Origin: Methanospirillum lacunae
GTDB taxonomy: Archaea; Halobacteriota; Methanomicrobia; Methanomicrobiales; Methanospirillaceae
Assembly: GCF_003173355.1 (NCBI RefSeq)
Contig: NZ_QGMY01000007.1
Coordinates: forward strand, 62,001-126,000
DNA: 64,000 bases
Direction of reading: 5' to 3'
The notes under the pieces were generated by a model. It ran no database searches and was not told where the DNA came from. It was given only the letters and a program-made list of their open reading frames with translations. This document shows, piece after piece, positions 34,190 to 44,399 of the stretch (the first letter of the stretch is position 1; each line of letters begins with the position of its first letter). Position numbers and translations under genes: made by a program.

Positions 34190-35014
34190 ATGGATAAGAA
34201 GCGGGTCAGGGACTACATGACCGCCGATGTTGATACCATCAATATGAACCAGACCGCGCGTGATGTGATTAATGCCATCAAGGTCACATCACATGACGGC
34301 TTTCCCATTGTGGACAGGAATGTGGTCATCGGGTATATATCGGCCCGGGACCTCCTCTTCGCCCATCCGGATACACCTGTCAGGGAAATAATGAGTCAGC
34401 ATCTGATCGTTGCAGATCCCGAGATGGCTATCGGTGATGTAGCACGTGTTATCATCAGATCTGGGATTCAGAAACTGCCGGTGGTGAACGAGAAGAACGA
34501 ACTTCTTGGGATTATCTCAAACACCGATGTGGTCAGATCACAGATCGAGCACGTCTCACCTGACAAAGTGTACAAACTGATGGATACCATCGAACGACTT
34601 CATGGCATCAAACCACATCTTTCAAAAGGACCTGTAATGGTCAGTACGCTCCTCCCGACCCAGTCACGGATTTATATGGACGAACTTGAGGGGAGAATAT
34701 ACGAGATCAAGAAAGGACTTGCAGAGCCGGTCATAGTGATAAAAAAACCTGATCAAAATATTCTCGTAGATGGACACCACCGTGCAGTAGCAGCAAAAAG
34801 ACTCGGGATTAAGATCCTGGAGGCTTACCTTATCGAGATCGCCGAGGATTTCGAACTTGGGCTTGAGCGGACCGCACGAGCAATGAAACTCAGGACCGTT
34901 GATGATATCCAGATTATGGATTACGCCCGTCATCCTCTTGTAGCAGGAACACACCGGTTCGGTGGGGCAATAGTTGTTGGAGAACCGATCAAAAACAGGG
35001 AAAAAGAAGATTAG
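34190..35014 (+). CDS. CBS-pair protein with ParB/Srx-fold domain
   Basis: A 274-residue protein. Residues 1-125 are two CBS motifs (VRDYMTADV, DGFPIVD, VREIMSQH, IQKLPVVNE), which bind adenine nucleotides. Residues about 150-225 are a ParB/sulfiredoxin-like domain with VDGHHRAVAAKRLG. The DGHHR motif also occurs in the archaeal and bacterial free-serine kinases SerK and SbnI, so a kinase role gated by nucleotides is as likely as DNA binding. It has a TATA-like CTTATAAG near 34139-34146. It is convergent with the nucleotidyltransferase, overlapping by 4 bases. Confidence 0.82.
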   Translation: MDKKRVRDYMTADVDTINMNQTARDVINAIKVTSHDGFPIVDRNVVIGYISARDLLFAHPDTPVREIMSQHLIVADPEMAIGDVARVIIRSGIQKLPVVNEKNELLGIISNTDVVRSQIEHVSPDKVYKLMDTIERLHGIKPHLSKGPVMVSTLLPTQSRIYMDELEGRIYEIKKGLAEPVIVIKKPDQNILVDGHHRAVAAKRLGIKILEAYLIEIAEDFELGLERTARAMKLRTVDDIQIMDYARHPLVAGTHRFGGAIVVGEPIKNREKED

Positions 35015-36189
35015 GAGCCTTCGCACCGGGTATCGTATTCATCGTTGAGCACATGTTCGGTAACGACAGTGCCATCCGCGATAACGACATCTGGCCAGAT
35101 CCGGGTATTAGAATGAACGGTAACCCGGTTTCGGATCACGCAGCGTGGTCCAATAACTGACCCGTGTTCAATGCTACATCCATCCCCGATCATAGTTTCG
35201 TTATCAACAATAGTTCCTGATACTGATGAACCCTGTCCGATAACGACCCGATTATAAATAGATGACGAGAGGAGCCTGACATTATTTCGTATCACACAGT
35301 TCTTGCCGATGGAAGTATACGGGCCGATAAGCACATTATCACCAATCGAGGTTCCTGAGCCTATCACAACCGGGCCGATTACCCTGCTATTGTTTCCAAG
35401 GTAGATCGAATTACCAAAATCAACAGGACCCTGAATGTTGGCGTTCTTCACGTCAAGATCACCGCTGATATTTGCGTATCGCATCTCCTGCAATTTCCAC
35501 TTTTCAGCCTGCCTGAGCGAAGCAGGGCTTCCTACATCAGACCAGTTCCCCCTGGCAAGCCATCCATTGAGCGGGAGGTTCTTCTCCATCAAAAGTGGGA
35601 AGAGATTCTTGGCAAAATCAAATTTTACTCCGTCTGGAATGTACTCAAAAATTTCAGGAGAACAGACGTACATGCCGGTAGATGCAAGATTGGAAAAGAT
35701 CTCTCCCGGCCCTGGTTTCTCCCTGAACCTGCGAATCCGATTCTCCACATCGATCTCGGCAATACCGTACTCAGACGGTTCATCGATACTGATAAGACCT
35801 ATCGTGACGATGGCGGCACTCTTCAGGTGCTCCCGATAGAACTCAAGGAGGTTGAGATCGGTAACATGATCTCCCCCAACGACCAGAAATGGTTTGTCTC
35901 CAAGGTACTTCCTGGCGTTATGTACACTGCCTGCTGTCCCAAGCTTGCTTTCCTCATACACGTATGTAATGCTGACACCGAGTAGGGCACCATCACCAAG
36001 CGATTGCTCTATTGCATCCCCTTTATACCCAAGCGTTATGACCACGTCATGGAAACCAAGGTTGGAGAGATGGGATACCAGATGTTCAATGGAGGGCTTA
36101 TTAACAATAGGAATACAGGGCTTCGGGCGTTCGAAAGTGAGAGGACGCAGACGTGTCCCTTCGCCTCCGCACATTATGCAGACCTTCAT
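35011..36189 (-). CDS. Sugar-1-phosphate nucleotidyltransferase with left-handed beta-helix
   Basis: A 392-residue enzyme. Residues 1-235 are the nucleotidyltransferase fold, with GGEGTRLRPLT, KPSIEHLV, GTAGSV and VVGGDHVTD. Residues 250-385 form hexapeptide repeats of a left-handed beta-helix (IGSGTSIGDNVLIGPYTSIGKNC). It probably makes an NDP-sugar for surface glycans. The N-terminus CIMCGGEGT is slightly unusual, with Cys in place of Ala. GDP-mannose, dTDP-glucose and UDP-sugar specificities cannot be separated by eye. Confidence 0.88.
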   Translation of the reverse strand: MKVCIMCGGEGTRLRPLTFERPKPCIPIVNKPSIEHLVSHLSNLGFHDVVITLGYKGDAIEQSLGDGALLGVSITYVYEESKLGTAGSVHNARKYLGDKPFLVVGGDHVTDLNLLEFYREHLKSAAIVTIGLISIDEPSEYGIAEIDVENRIRRFREKPGPGEIFSNLASTGMYVCSPEIFEYIPDGVKFDFAKNLFPLLMEKNLPLNGWLARGNWSDVGSPASLRQAEKWKLQEMRYANISGDLDVKNANIQGPVDFGNSIYLGNNSRVIGPVVIGSGTSIGDNVLIGPYTSIGKNCVIRNNVRLLSSSIYNRVVIGQGSSVSGTIVDNETMIGDGCSIEHGSVIGPRCVIRNRVTVHSNTRIWPDVVIADGTVVTEHVLNDEYDTRCEGS

Positions 36190-36239
36190 GCTTGTACCAA
36201 TATTCGTCCTGCCCGAATATATGAACTCGGAGAATAGGA

Positions 36240-36560
36240 TTAAAGAGTGTCTAGGCTGATACCGTCAAAGTCCTGCACAACTTCATTCAGATCCTTGACA
36301 CCAAAGGCTGTTTTAACTGCCGTTATTTCAAGTTCTGATGCAACTGCACACATGTAATCGAGCACATCAATCGAGAGTTCTTTCTTTATTTTGCTCTGTT
36401 TCATCTGTTCAGCGAGCCGGCTGAGGGTATCAGGATCCTCTCCCCTGAGCCGGGCCAGACTGATAACACACATATAGATCCTGGTGAGATTTCGATCAGT
36501 GCCAGTAATAGTATCAAAAAAATTCCGAAGAACCTGAGCCTGAAAGATCTCACCTCCCAT
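36240..36560 (-). CDS. Conserved hypothetical helical protein
   Basis: A 106-residue, all-helical, soluble protein that I do not recognise. It starts MGGEIFQAQVL and contains ARLRGEDPDTLSRLAEQ and SIDVLDYMCAVASEL. It has ATG start and no membrane segment. It lies 44 bases after the YchF-like gene on the same strand and 50 bases before the nucleotidyltransferase. It may bind a partner protein. The assignment as a gene rests on composition and on its neat fit between the flanking genes. Confidence 0.65.
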   Translation of the reverse strand: MGGEIFQAQVLRNFFDTITGTDRNLTRIYMCVISLARLRGEDPDTLSRLAEQMKQSKIKKELSIDVLDYMCAVASELEITAVKTAFGVKDLNEVVQDFDGISLDTL

Positions 36561-36604
36561 GTTTGTGGATTTATCTTGCGGATAGTATAAAAATGTAGCG
36601 AAGG

Positions 36605-37774
36605 TTACTTCGCAGTGCTCACTATTTTGATAATGTCTCCATCCTTGAGCAGAGTGGTCTCTTTGATTCTCATCTTTGTTTTTGCGTCAATGGCATACAA
36701 GAAGCCCTTGCCAATATCAGTATGAACCTGATATGCCAGATCGTGAGGTGTTGAACCTTTTTTCATCAGGAAGGCATCAGGAAGCACTCTCCCTTTTGCA
36801 TCAGTGAGATGGGTCTCATCTTCAACCGGGTAGACTACGATCTGATCAAGAAGCTCAAAGACAGCACGGTTGATCATCTGCTGCACCCCGGTACCACCAT
36901 ATATCTCCATGAAACCACGGATCTTGGCAAGACCTTCCTGCTGGGCGGCGTTGAGTGTCACACCATCAGGAATTCTGAATCCTTCATCACCAGGATGATA
37001 GATGATTAGGTTGTGTTCAGCAGCAGAGCGAAGGGCAAGTTCAGCAGCGCCAGAGATGAGGCTGATGCCTGCGCCCTTTACTTTGGCAATTAGTTCTGCA
37101 GGAGCCTGATCTGCTTTGTTGCCTGCCTGGATCATCGGTTTTGAATACTTCAGAAGAATTCGTGCAAATTTCTGGAGATCTTCTGCCTGCGCAGATCTGA
37201 AATTTATCCCTGATTCGCGTTCGGCATCAACGACATGCTCTTCCCTAATGGAGAGACCTGCAAGCAATTCGGCAAGCCCTGCATACACATTGTAATTTTT
37301 AACCTGGGCCTGACGCTGCATCTTTGACCAGTGCTTTTCGATAATCCCAAAAAGCCACATCGTCATTTCAGTCTCAAGCATCGGGATCTCTTCAAGTGGA
37401 TCGTGCGATCCAATATCGTCGGGAGCCCCTTCAATATCCGTTGCGCCACTAGCGTCAATGACATTGATAATGGCATCAGCCTGTCTCAGATGATCAAGGA
37501 ACTGATTGCCAAGCCCTTTTCCGGTGTATGCATCAGGAACAAGCCCTGCAACATCAATCAGGTGAACAGGAACATACCGTATTCCGTCAACGCAGACTCC
37601 ACACCGGTGCTCAAGAGAGGTACAGGGACAGGGAACCCGCACGTATGCGACTCCCCGGTTTGCATCTATTGTGGTGAAGGGATAGTTTGCTATTTCAGCC
37701 GGCGCTAACGTAGCCGCCCGGTAAAGGGTTGATTTTCCGCAGTTTGGTTTGCCTGCCAGTGCAAGGGTGATCAT
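36605..37774 (-). CDS. YchF-related GTPase with TGS domain
   Basis: A 389-residue Obg-class GTPase. G1 is AGKPNCGKST, G2/G3 is IDVAGLVPDAYTGKGLGNQFL, and G4 is AGNKAD, which favours GTP. The C-terminal 70 residues form a TGS domain (VYPVEDE, DAFLMKKGSTPHDLA, GDIIKIV). CPCTSLEHRCGVCVDG near residue 50 is a Cys-rich loop typical of the archaeal branch. The family binds ribosomes. It is divergent from the COG1751 gene, with 38 bases between starts. Confidence 0.9.
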   Translation of the reverse strand: MITLALAGKPNCGKSTLYRAATLAPAEIANYPFTTIDANRGVAYVRVPCPCTSLEHRCGVCVDGIRYVPVHLIDVAGLVPDAYTGKGLGNQFLDHLRQADAIINVIDASGATDIEGAPDDIGSHDPLEEIPMLETEMTMWLFGIIEKHWSKMQRQAQVKNYNVYAGLAELLAGLSIREEHVVDAERESGINFRSAQAEDLQKFARILLKYSKPMIQAGNKADQAPAELIAKVKGAGISLISGAAELALRSAAEHNLIIYHPGDEGFRIPDGVTLNAAQQEGLAKIRGFMEIYGGTGVQQMINRAVFELLDQIVVYPVEDETHLTDAKGRVLPDAFLMKKGSTPHDLAYQVHTDIGKGFLYAIDAKTKMRIKETTLLKDGDIIKIVSTAK

Positions 37775-37812
37775 AGCTCGTACCTTAAACCTATGCGGTC
37801 TAACCGATATGT

Positions 37813-38403
37813 ATGGGGTACTCTACCAAAAAGATCTGGTATTTTGATAAACCCGGTAGCGGGAACACCCAGGATGCCCTCAGGATTGCTACTGAGCGGG
37901 CAAAAGAACTTGGAATACGATATCTGATTGTGCCAAGCACCAGTGGCGAGACCGCTAAAACTGCTGCAGATACTCTGCGGGGAACCGAAATATCCCTGAT
38001 TGTGGTCTCTCATGTCGTCGGGTTCTCAAGCCCTGGTGTCTGGGAGTTTGACAGTACAATCGCAGATGAACTCAGAGAGCAAGGGGTGAAGATCATCACC
38101 GGGACACATGTGCTTTCAGGTCTTGAACGCGCGTTCTCATCATCACCTAAAATTGGTGGGGGATCCCGGAGTGAGGCAGTTGCCGAAGCACTCAGACGGA
38201 TAATTGCAATAGGTCTCAAAGTCGCAGTTGAGTGTACGCTCATCGCTGCTGATCAGGGAGCCATCCCAGTGAATGAAGAGGTAATAGCACTTGGTGGAAA
38301 AGCCAGCGGAGTGGATACGGTTTGTGTGATTAAACCTTCACATACCAGCCGATTCTTTGACCTTCAGGTTCGGGAAATTGTTGCTATGCCGCGGGAGCGG
38401 TGA
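37813..38403 (+). CDS. COG1751 pyruvate-kinase C-terminal-like domain protein
   Basis: A 196-residue protein that corresponds to the stand-alone alpha/beta domain found at the C-terminus of pyruvate kinase (PK_C). TKKIWYFDKPGSGNTQDAL at the start and YLIVPSTSGETAKTAAD match COG1751. It has no kinase barrel, so it may sense a metabolite. Its stop overlaps the next gene, a membrane protein, and the two are probably cotranscribed. ATG start. Confidence 0.85.
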   Translation: MGYSTKKIWYFDKPGSGNTQDALRIATERAKELGIRYLIVPSTSGETAKTAADTLRGTEISLIVVSHVVGFSSPGVWEFDSTIADELREQGVKIITGTHVLSGLERAFSSSPKIGGGSRSEAVAEALRRIIAIGLKVAVECTLIAADQGAIPVNEEVIALGGKASGVDTVCVIKPSHTSRFFDLQVREIVAMPRER

Positions 38404-38405
38404 AC

Positions 38406-39251
38406 ATGTCAGGAAGACCTTTTGCTGATACAATCAGCCTGCTCAGTAAACCGGTACTCTGGTTGCCAGGATTATATGCAGGGGCCTTAGCTACTGCATT
38501 CATTTGGCTCGCTTTCTCTGGAGGGGAATTCATCGCAGGAAAAATGATCTTTCTCGGGGCTGTTATATTTCCCTTCTTTGTAGCAGGTGCACTCGGTTGC
38601 ATGAAAAGCGGGGAGTATACCATATCTCTTTTCGGAAGATCTGCAGTCAAGTTCTTTTTCCCTATTCTGCTTCCAGCAATAATAGCCGCTGCGATAATCA
38701 TCCTACTCCTGATTCTCTTCAGTATCCCCTTTGCAATATCAGGGCACTCCGATCCATCCATGATTGCAGGATTATTCATAGGAATTACGATCCCGGTTAT
38801 GATCTTTGCCTTTTTTGCTGACAATGTGGCAGTCTCGGAGGGACTTGCCGTATTTGCATCATTGAAACAGAGCATGATGATTGCCTCACGCTCTATCTTC
38901 ATGGTAATTACCTGCTTTGTTGTCAGTCTGATAAGTGCAGGAGTAGTGGGAACCATTCTGGCTACAGTATGGGGAATGATTCTTTCGGATAAGTTCACCG
39001 AGTACATTAACCTTGGGGCCGCAGAGCAGCAGAAGATCTTTGCTGGATTTAGTCTTTCAGACTGGCAGCATATCCTCGGTTATGACGGACTTGTCGTGAC
39101 CGCGATAACAATTGGGGTCAGTCTGATAATTCTGGTGCCATTTTTCATTGTATACAAACAGCAGTGCTACCTTTCTGCCCTTTCAGTTCCAAGTCCGGTT
39201 ATACCTCAAACAGGGGAGTATGACGAAAAAGGACGATGGTATAAGTATTGA
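38406..39251 (+). CDS. Six-helix membrane protein, function unknown
   Basis: A 281-residue integral membrane protein with six hydrophobic segments and a short polar C-terminal tail after PQTGEYDE. No transporter or enzyme motif was recognised; the layout resembles archaeal DUF4013/DUF7847-type proteins. The ATG at 38406 is preferred over a GTG two codons earlier. It follows the COG1751 gene directly and is convergent with the DUF92 gene. Confidence 0.75.
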   Translation: MSGRPFADTISLLSKPVLWLPGLYAGALATAFIWLAFSGGEFIAGKMIFLGAVIFPFFVAGALGCMKSGEYTISLFGRSAVKFFFPILLPAIIAAAIIILLLILFSIPFAISGHSDPSMIAGLFIGITIPVMIFAFFADNVAVSEGLAVFASLKQSMMIASRSIFMVITCFVVSLISAGVVGTILATVWGMILSDKFTEYINLGAAEQQKIFAGFSLSDWQHILGYDGLVVTAITIGVSLIILVPFFIVYKQQCYLSALSVPSPVIPQTGEYDEKGRWYKY

Positions 39252-39258
39252 AAAAATG

Positions 39259-40461
39259 TTAAAACGCAGGGATAAGGACCACCCATAAAAGAGCTGTTAC
39301 CACTCCTCCCCCAAGGGTCGCCAAAAAGTTTGTTCCTGCGTTCCCAATCACTTTTTTGTTCTCTAAAATTTCTCCAATGAGACTGTCGATATTTGCACCG
39401 ATAAATCCTCCAGCCACACACGCAATAAACACCGGTATATCAGCAACACCCAGAAGGACAGCACATGCACCAATGAATGCAGCAGCAAAAAGACCTGCAA
39501 TCTCCCCAGTGAGGGATACTCCTCCGTTTGTTCCTTCATCTACAGGCTTTAATGTGGTTATGAGGTACGGGCGTCCTGAACAGACACCGATCTCTCCTGC
39601 AACAGTATCAGAAGCAGCGGTTGCCACACTCCCGAGGTAAACAGCGATGAAGACTGGGTGATGAGACACGCCAAAACAGACAGCCGCAACTACCGAAACC
39701 AGCCCGTTAGCAAAGACGTTGACATACCCCCTGACGCCTCCACTTTCCTGCTCAACATGAAGGCTCTTTTTGTATTCCATCTGGTACCGGGTCGCTGCAG
39801 CGCCCAGGATAAAGAACGCAAGCATGATCATAAACCATGAAATCCCGGCAAATACGATGAGCAGAATTCCCACAAGTGCTGCAGAAAAGAGGCCGGCAAT
39901 ATCAGCGGTCTTCAGACGGTATGCAAAATATGCGAACCCGAATGAGATGAAGGCTGCAGTCGCAACCAGCGGGAGATCAGCCTGGAACTCAAGATTTTCT
40001 AAAAGTAACATAGCCAATGCAACTCCGATCAGTTCACCGGTTATTGCATAGGATTTCTTCTGCAAGATGGCATACAGCAGGATTGCGACAGTCACCCCCA
40101 CAACCGCTGAAAGCCATGTCCCTGCAGTCATGTAAAAAATTACGAGGGCAGTAACCAGCAGGCCGCCAATCAGGGCGAGTGCATACTCAACAGGCCTCCC
40201 ACCAGAATAGAAAAATATGAGTTCACGGGTTGCTACAATCAAGACTGTTGCACAGAGAACAAATGCCGGCACAAACCCGAAGAAACTGAGAACTCCCAGA
40301 ATGAACAGGGCAACCGGAAGGGCAAGATCATTCATTCTGACACAGATGAACGCAGAGGTAAGAATCAGGAAAAAACCTGCCATTCCAGGGGGCATATGGG
40401 GTGCAAGCAGAGTAAGGGCAATAGCGGCAATGAATGCCTGCCATCTCCCCGGTATTATCAT
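39259..40461 (-). CDS. DUF92-family membrane protein (VTE6-like)
   Basis: A 400-residue protein with about eleven membrane helices. The C-terminal half has the DUF92/COG1836 signature, SVATAASDTVAGEIG, PYLITTLKPVDEGTNGGVSL and GGFIGANIDSLIGEI. The plant relative VTE6 phosphorylates phytyl phosphate, so a prenyl-phosphate kinase role for archaeal lipid salvage is possible. The N-terminal 180 residues are an added hydrophobic domain. ATG start. Confidence 0.85.
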   Translation of the reverse strand: MIIPGRWQAFIAAIALTLLAPHMPPGMAGFFLILTSAFICVRMNDLALPVALFILGVLSFFGFVPAFVLCATVLIVATRELIFFYSGGRPVEYALALIGGLLVTALVIFYMTAGTWLSAVVGVTVAILLYAILQKKSYAITGELIGVALAMLLLENLEFQADLPLVATAAFISFGFAYFAYRLKTADIAGLFSAALVGILLIVFAGISWFMIMLAFFILGAAATRYQMEYKKSLHVEQESGGVRGYVNVFANGLVSVVAAVCFGVSHHPVFIAVYLGSVATAASDTVAGEIGVCSGRPYLITTLKPVDEGTNGGVSLTGEIAGLFAAAFIGACAVLLGVADIPVFIACVAGGFIGANIDSLIGEILENKKVIGNAGTNFLATLGGGVVTALLWVVLIPAF

Positions 40462-40549
40462 AGTACATAATTGGAGGATACATCAGATGAAGGTATCAGG
40501 ATCAGACGATAGAAACCCTTTATCCAGATACCTCTAACGGTACCACTCA

Positions 40550-41626
40550 ATGAATACTGAACGCAGGTTAATCCGCGATGGCCACCTGTTAGGCAGGTGT
40601 CTTCTCGCGTCCCTGACTATGCTTATCCTCTCTACTGCAATCACCACAGCGACACCCTCATTTTATCCAAATGAGGGAAAGATACCACTTAAAGTTCAGT
40701 TCTCCCTTCCCGGAGGGGAGAGCTGCGACTCAGTCAAATGGGACTTTGGAGATGGAAACTCATCTTCAGAAGTAAACCCTTCATACTCATACACAAGAAT
40801 GAGTTTTTTTTATCCGCTTTGTGTATGCACCCTTCCCGGAGCGACAGTCACCTACTCCTTTGGAAAAATTGTTCCTGAAAATGCTGTATTTAAAGGAGTA
40901 GATGATACCCCACAGACACCGACTGATGTGAAGGTTGATGCCAAATCAGATAGTCTGGATCTTCAGGGTCTCATTAAACAGGGAAATGCATTTTACAATC
41001 TAGGACTTTATGATTACGCTGCAGCGTCTTACAAGAGTGCTATCCAGAAATCTGGTTCTGATCCACAGATTCTGGCAAAGTATGGTGATATTCTCGTGGG
41101 CCTTTCACGATGGGAAGAGGCCAAGAATGCATATAATCAGTCTCTATCCTTAAAACAGGACACAGATGTGTTGAATTCATATGGGGGAGCTCTCGTTCAG
41201 TTAAAGAAGTATGAGGAATCTCTTGTAGCATTCAACCAGTCACTTGTCATGGAACCGTCCAACCCAGGGGCATGGGCCGGGACAGCCAGAGCAGATTTAG
41301 GACTAAAACAGGTGAATGAGTCTGCAGTAGCATTCAAGAAGTCACTGGATATTGATGCATCACAGCCATTGGTCTGGAAAGAGTACGGAGATGTGCTCTT
41401 AAAATCTGACAATAATAATGACGCGATTACTGCATATGAGAAGGCAATTGCCCAGGGGGTTTCAGGTGCTGATATTTATATCAGTTATGGAGGGGCTCTT
41501 AGAAAAGTAGGGCGCAACGCGGAAGCCGAAAATGCAATCGCAACAGCCCGTAGTATGCAGAGTAAATTATACATCTCAAACATTGACGGTAATGTTCATT
41601 GTACAGCTGGCGGAGCGATGGCATAA
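40550..41626 (+). CDS. Secreted PKD-TPR protein
   Basis: A 358-residue exported protein. A signal segment lies at residues 15-36. Residues about 40-85 are a PKD-like domain (IPLKVQFSLPGGESCDSVKWDFGDGNSSSEV). Residues about 135-330 are six TPR repeats (GNAFYNLGLYDYAAASY, LEPSNPGAW-like units). The end is KLYISNIDGN followed by a short tail. It probably forms protein contacts at the cell surface. ATG start; single gene. PKD and TPR together occur in several proteins in this window. Confidence 0.82.
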   Translation: MNTERRLIRDGHLLGRCLLASLTMLILSTAITTATPSFYPNEGKIPLKVQFSLPGGESCDSVKWDFGDGNSSSEVNPSYSYTRMSFFYPLCVCTLPGATVTYSFGKIVPENAVFKGVDDTPQTPTDVKVDAKSDSLDLQGLIKQGNAFYNLGLYDYAAASYKSAIQKSGSDPQILAKYGDILVGLSRWEEAKNAYNQSLSLKQDTDVLNSYGGALVQLKKYEESLVAFNQSLVMEPSNPGAWAGTARADLGLKQVNESAVAFKKSLDIDASQPLVWKEYGDVLLKSDNNNDAITAYEKAIAQGVSGADIYISYGGALRKVGRNAEAENAIATARSMQSKLYISNIDGNVHCTAGGAMA

Positions 41627-41711
41627 GGGAACACATTTTTCATATCTAATATTTTCTGTTTGAAAGACATTCCATCAGATACATTACCCATCGCCCACAA
41701 ACGGATAAGAA

Positions 41712-44309
41712 ATGCCCTTGTCCGATCCACTTCCCAAAAATTATGATTATCGCGAGGTTGAGGCGCGATGGCAGAAAATCTGGAAGGAAGAAGACCATTA
41801 CTTTCAAGAGAACTCAGATAAACCTCAATTTGTCATTGATACACCCCCGCCATATCCGACAGGAGAATTCCATATAGGTAACGCCTTTAACTGGTGCTAC
41901 ATCGATTTTCTCGCCAGATACAAGAGGATGAAAGGATATAACGTGATGTTCCCACAGGGGTGGGACTGTCACGGCCTTCCAACCGAGGTCAAGGTAGAAG
42001 AGACACATAAAATCACTAAAAATGATGTCCCCCGCCAGCAGTTTCGGGAGATGTGCCGCGCTCTCACAATTGGTAACATTGAGAAGATGCGTGCATCTAT
42101 GCGTCGCATGGCGTTCTCAATAGACTGGTCGCACGAATACATCACCATGATGCCGTACTATTACGGCAAAACCCAGCTCTCATTTTTACGAATGTTTAAA
42201 GCCGGCCAGATTTACCAGAGCAATCATCCGGTTAATTTCTGTCCACGTTGCGAGACTGCGATAGCATTTGCTGAGGTCAATTATAGTGATCGGACCACGT
42301 CTCTGAATTTTTTCAACTTTGACGGTATCGAAATAGCAACAACCAGGCCCGAACTTCTTGCAGCATGTGTTGCCGTAGCGGTTCACCCAACAGATGATCG
42401 ATACTCAGGAAAAGGAGGAAAAACCCTGAAGGTTCCTCTCTTTGGGCATGAGGTTCCGATCATCACCGATGAGGCTGTAGACCCTGCCTTTGGATCTGGT
42501 GCGGTCATGATCTGTACTTTTGGTGACAAGCAGGATGTTCTCTGGTGGAGAACTCACAATCTCCCCCTGCGTAAGGCCATCGACAAGACAGGGAAAATGA
42601 CCGACATTGCAGGGAAATATGTTGGTATGACATCAGGGGATTGCAGAAAAGCAATCCTTGCCGAGATGCAGGAGCAGGGGATCCTCATCAGACAACAACC
42701 GCTTGAACAGAGGGTCGGCACATGTTGGAGATGCAAAACTCCCATTGAGATCCTGTCTGAAAATCAGTGGTTTGTTAAAATTCCACACGAAGCAGCGCTG
42801 AAAGCTGCTAAAGAGGTGAAATGGTATCCAGAGCATATGTTCCTGCGGATGGAAAACTGGATCGAGCAGATGGAATGGGACTGGTGTATCTCCCGCCAGC
42901 GACTCTTTGCCACTCCAATTCCTATCTGGTTCTGTAAGGACTGTGGCGAAATCATAATCCCTGAAGAGGCAGACCTTCCGGTTGATCCAACCGTTGACAA
43001 ACCAAAAAAACCCTGTCCCAAATGCGGCAGCACCTCGTTTGCTGCTGAAACTGATGTCCTTGATACCTGGATGGACTCATCAATATCAGTCCTTCATGTA
43101 ACCGGCTGGGATGGTAGTCAGAAAAAGCCACCACTTTTCCCTGCCCAGATCAGACCTCAGGGACATGACATCATCAGGACATGGGCATTTTATACAATTC
43201 TCCGGGCAGTTTCACTTGTAGGCGGAAGACCATGGGACCAAATCCTGGTCAACGGAATGGTGCTTGGTGAAGACGGCTTTAAGATGAGTAAAAGCCGGGG
43301 GAATGTTACTGTTCCTGAAGAGATCCTGAGCCAGTATGGTGCAGATTCTCTGCGCCAATGGGCTGCTGCAGGCGCTGCAACTGGATCTGATATTCAGTTC
43401 AATTGGAATGATGTTGTTGCTGCCAACAGGTTCCTGACAAAGATGTGGAACATCTCCCGGTTCGCCCTGATGCAACTATCACGCGAACCTTATAATGAAA
43501 AAGCACCAATTACCGCCCTTGCTGACCGCTGGCTCTTAGTCAGGCTCGATCAGACAGTCCGTGATGTCTCTGATGCTTTTGAAACATACCAGTTTGATAG
43601 GGGACTTCGTATGATCAGAGAGTTTGCATGGGATGTCCTCGCAGACAACTACATTGAAATCGTTAAAGGGAGATTATACGGGGGCAGCGGCAGGGACGGG
43701 GCCTGTGTTGCTATACAGACTGCATTAAACAGCCTCTGCAGAATGATGGCCCCGTACACGCCTTACTTTGCCGAAGAAATCTGGTCGGCAGCGTTTGAGG
43801 GCTCGGTCCATAAACAGCATTGGGTTGATTTCTCTTATACAGATCCACAGGCACTCGCTGATGGGCAGATGCTTGTTCGGATTGTTAATGAGGTCCGAAG
43901 ATACAAACATGACAAGAATCTTGCGTTAAATGCCCCTCTCGGGACAGTAACAGTATATGCAACGGACCTGATCGACGATGCAGGCGATGGAAGTCTGGCC
44001 CTGAACTGTACACTGAAGTACATGGCAGGAAAGCCTGAACTCAGGCAGGTTACCACTGGTGTCTCCTTCAACATGGGAATCATTGGTCCGGCACTCCGTG
44101 GTCAGGCGAAGGGTTTCATGCAGGCAATCGAAGCACTGCCAAAGGATCAACTAGGTGTGCTGCCAAAGTCCATTATGGTGGGAGGAGAAGAGATAGCAGT
44201 ACCTGAGGGATCAGTAATCCCCAAGATGTCCTACACTGTAGCTGGTGCAGCAGTTGAGATTATTACAGCCCAGGATGACCTTATTATAACCGTTGAACAG
44301 AAAGAGTAA
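41712..44309 (+). CDS. valS: Valyl-tRNA synthetase
   Basis: An 865-residue class I aminoacyl-tRNA synthetase. The HIGH motif appears as [11 protein letters not shown] and KMSKS as FKMSKSRGN. The large editing domain lies between ([17 protein letters not shown]). Several zinc-knuckle pairs are visible: [22 protein letters not shown] and PCPKCGS. The archaeal form is well matched in length. A T-run follows about 30 bases after the stop. ATG start. Confidence 0.96.
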   Translation: MPLSDPLPKNYDYREVEARWQKIWKEEDHYFQENSDKPQFVIDTPPPYPTGEFHIGNAFNWCYIDFLARYKRMKGYNVMFPQGWDCHGLPTEVKVEETHKITKNDVPRQQFREMCRALTIGNIEKMRASMRRMAFSIDWSHEYITMMPYYYGKTQLSFLRMFKAGQIYQSNHPVNFCPRCETAIAFAEVNYSDRTTSLNFFNFDGIEIATTRPELLAACVAVAVHPTDDRYSGKGGKTLKVPLFGHEVPIITDEAVDPAFGSGAVMICTFGDKQDVLWWRTHNLPLRKAIDKTGKMTDIAGKYVGMTSGDCRKAILAEMQEQGILIRQQPLEQRVGTCWRCKTPIEILSENQWFVKIPHEAALKAAKEVKWYPEHMFLRMENWIEQMEWDWCISRQRLFATPIPIWFCKDCGEIIIPEEADLPVDPTVDKPKKPCPKCGSTSFAAETDVLDTWMDSSISVLHVTGWDGSQKKPPLFPAQIRPQGHDIIRTWAFYTILRAVSLVGGRPWDQILVNGMVLGEDGFKMSKSRGNVTVPEEILSQYGADSLRQWAAAGAATGSDIQFNWNDVVAANRFLTKMWNISRFALMQLSREPYNEKAPITALADRWLLVRLDQTVRDVSDAFETYQFDRGLRMIREFAWDVLADNYIEIVKGRLYGGSGRDGACVAIQTALNSLCRMMAPYTPYFAEEIWSAAFEGSVHKQHWVDFSYTDPQALADGQMLVRIVNEVRRYKHDKNLALNAPLGTVTVYATDLIDDAGDGSLALNCTLKYMAGKPELRQVTTGVSFNMGIIGPALRGQAKGFMQAIEALPKDQLGVLPKSIMVGGEEIAVPEGSVIPKMSYTVAGAAVEIITAQDDLIITVEQKE

Positions 44310-44339
44310 CCAGAATTTATATCAATCGATATCTCAACA

Positions 44340-44345
44340 TTTTTT
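44340..44345 (+). terminator. Oligo-T after valS
   Basis: Six T, 31 bases downstream of the valS stop, before the AT-rich membrane gene. Confidence 0.35.
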
Positions 44346-44399
44346 CAGATCAAATTTAACACATTAGACAATAGAACAAGAAAAATTTGATGGAATGTT

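Noticed and set aside
34190-35014. Calling the CBS-ParB protein a chromosome partition protein
   Set aside because: No HTH of ParB, no parA neighbour and no parS-like repeats; only the ParB/Srx fold is visible.
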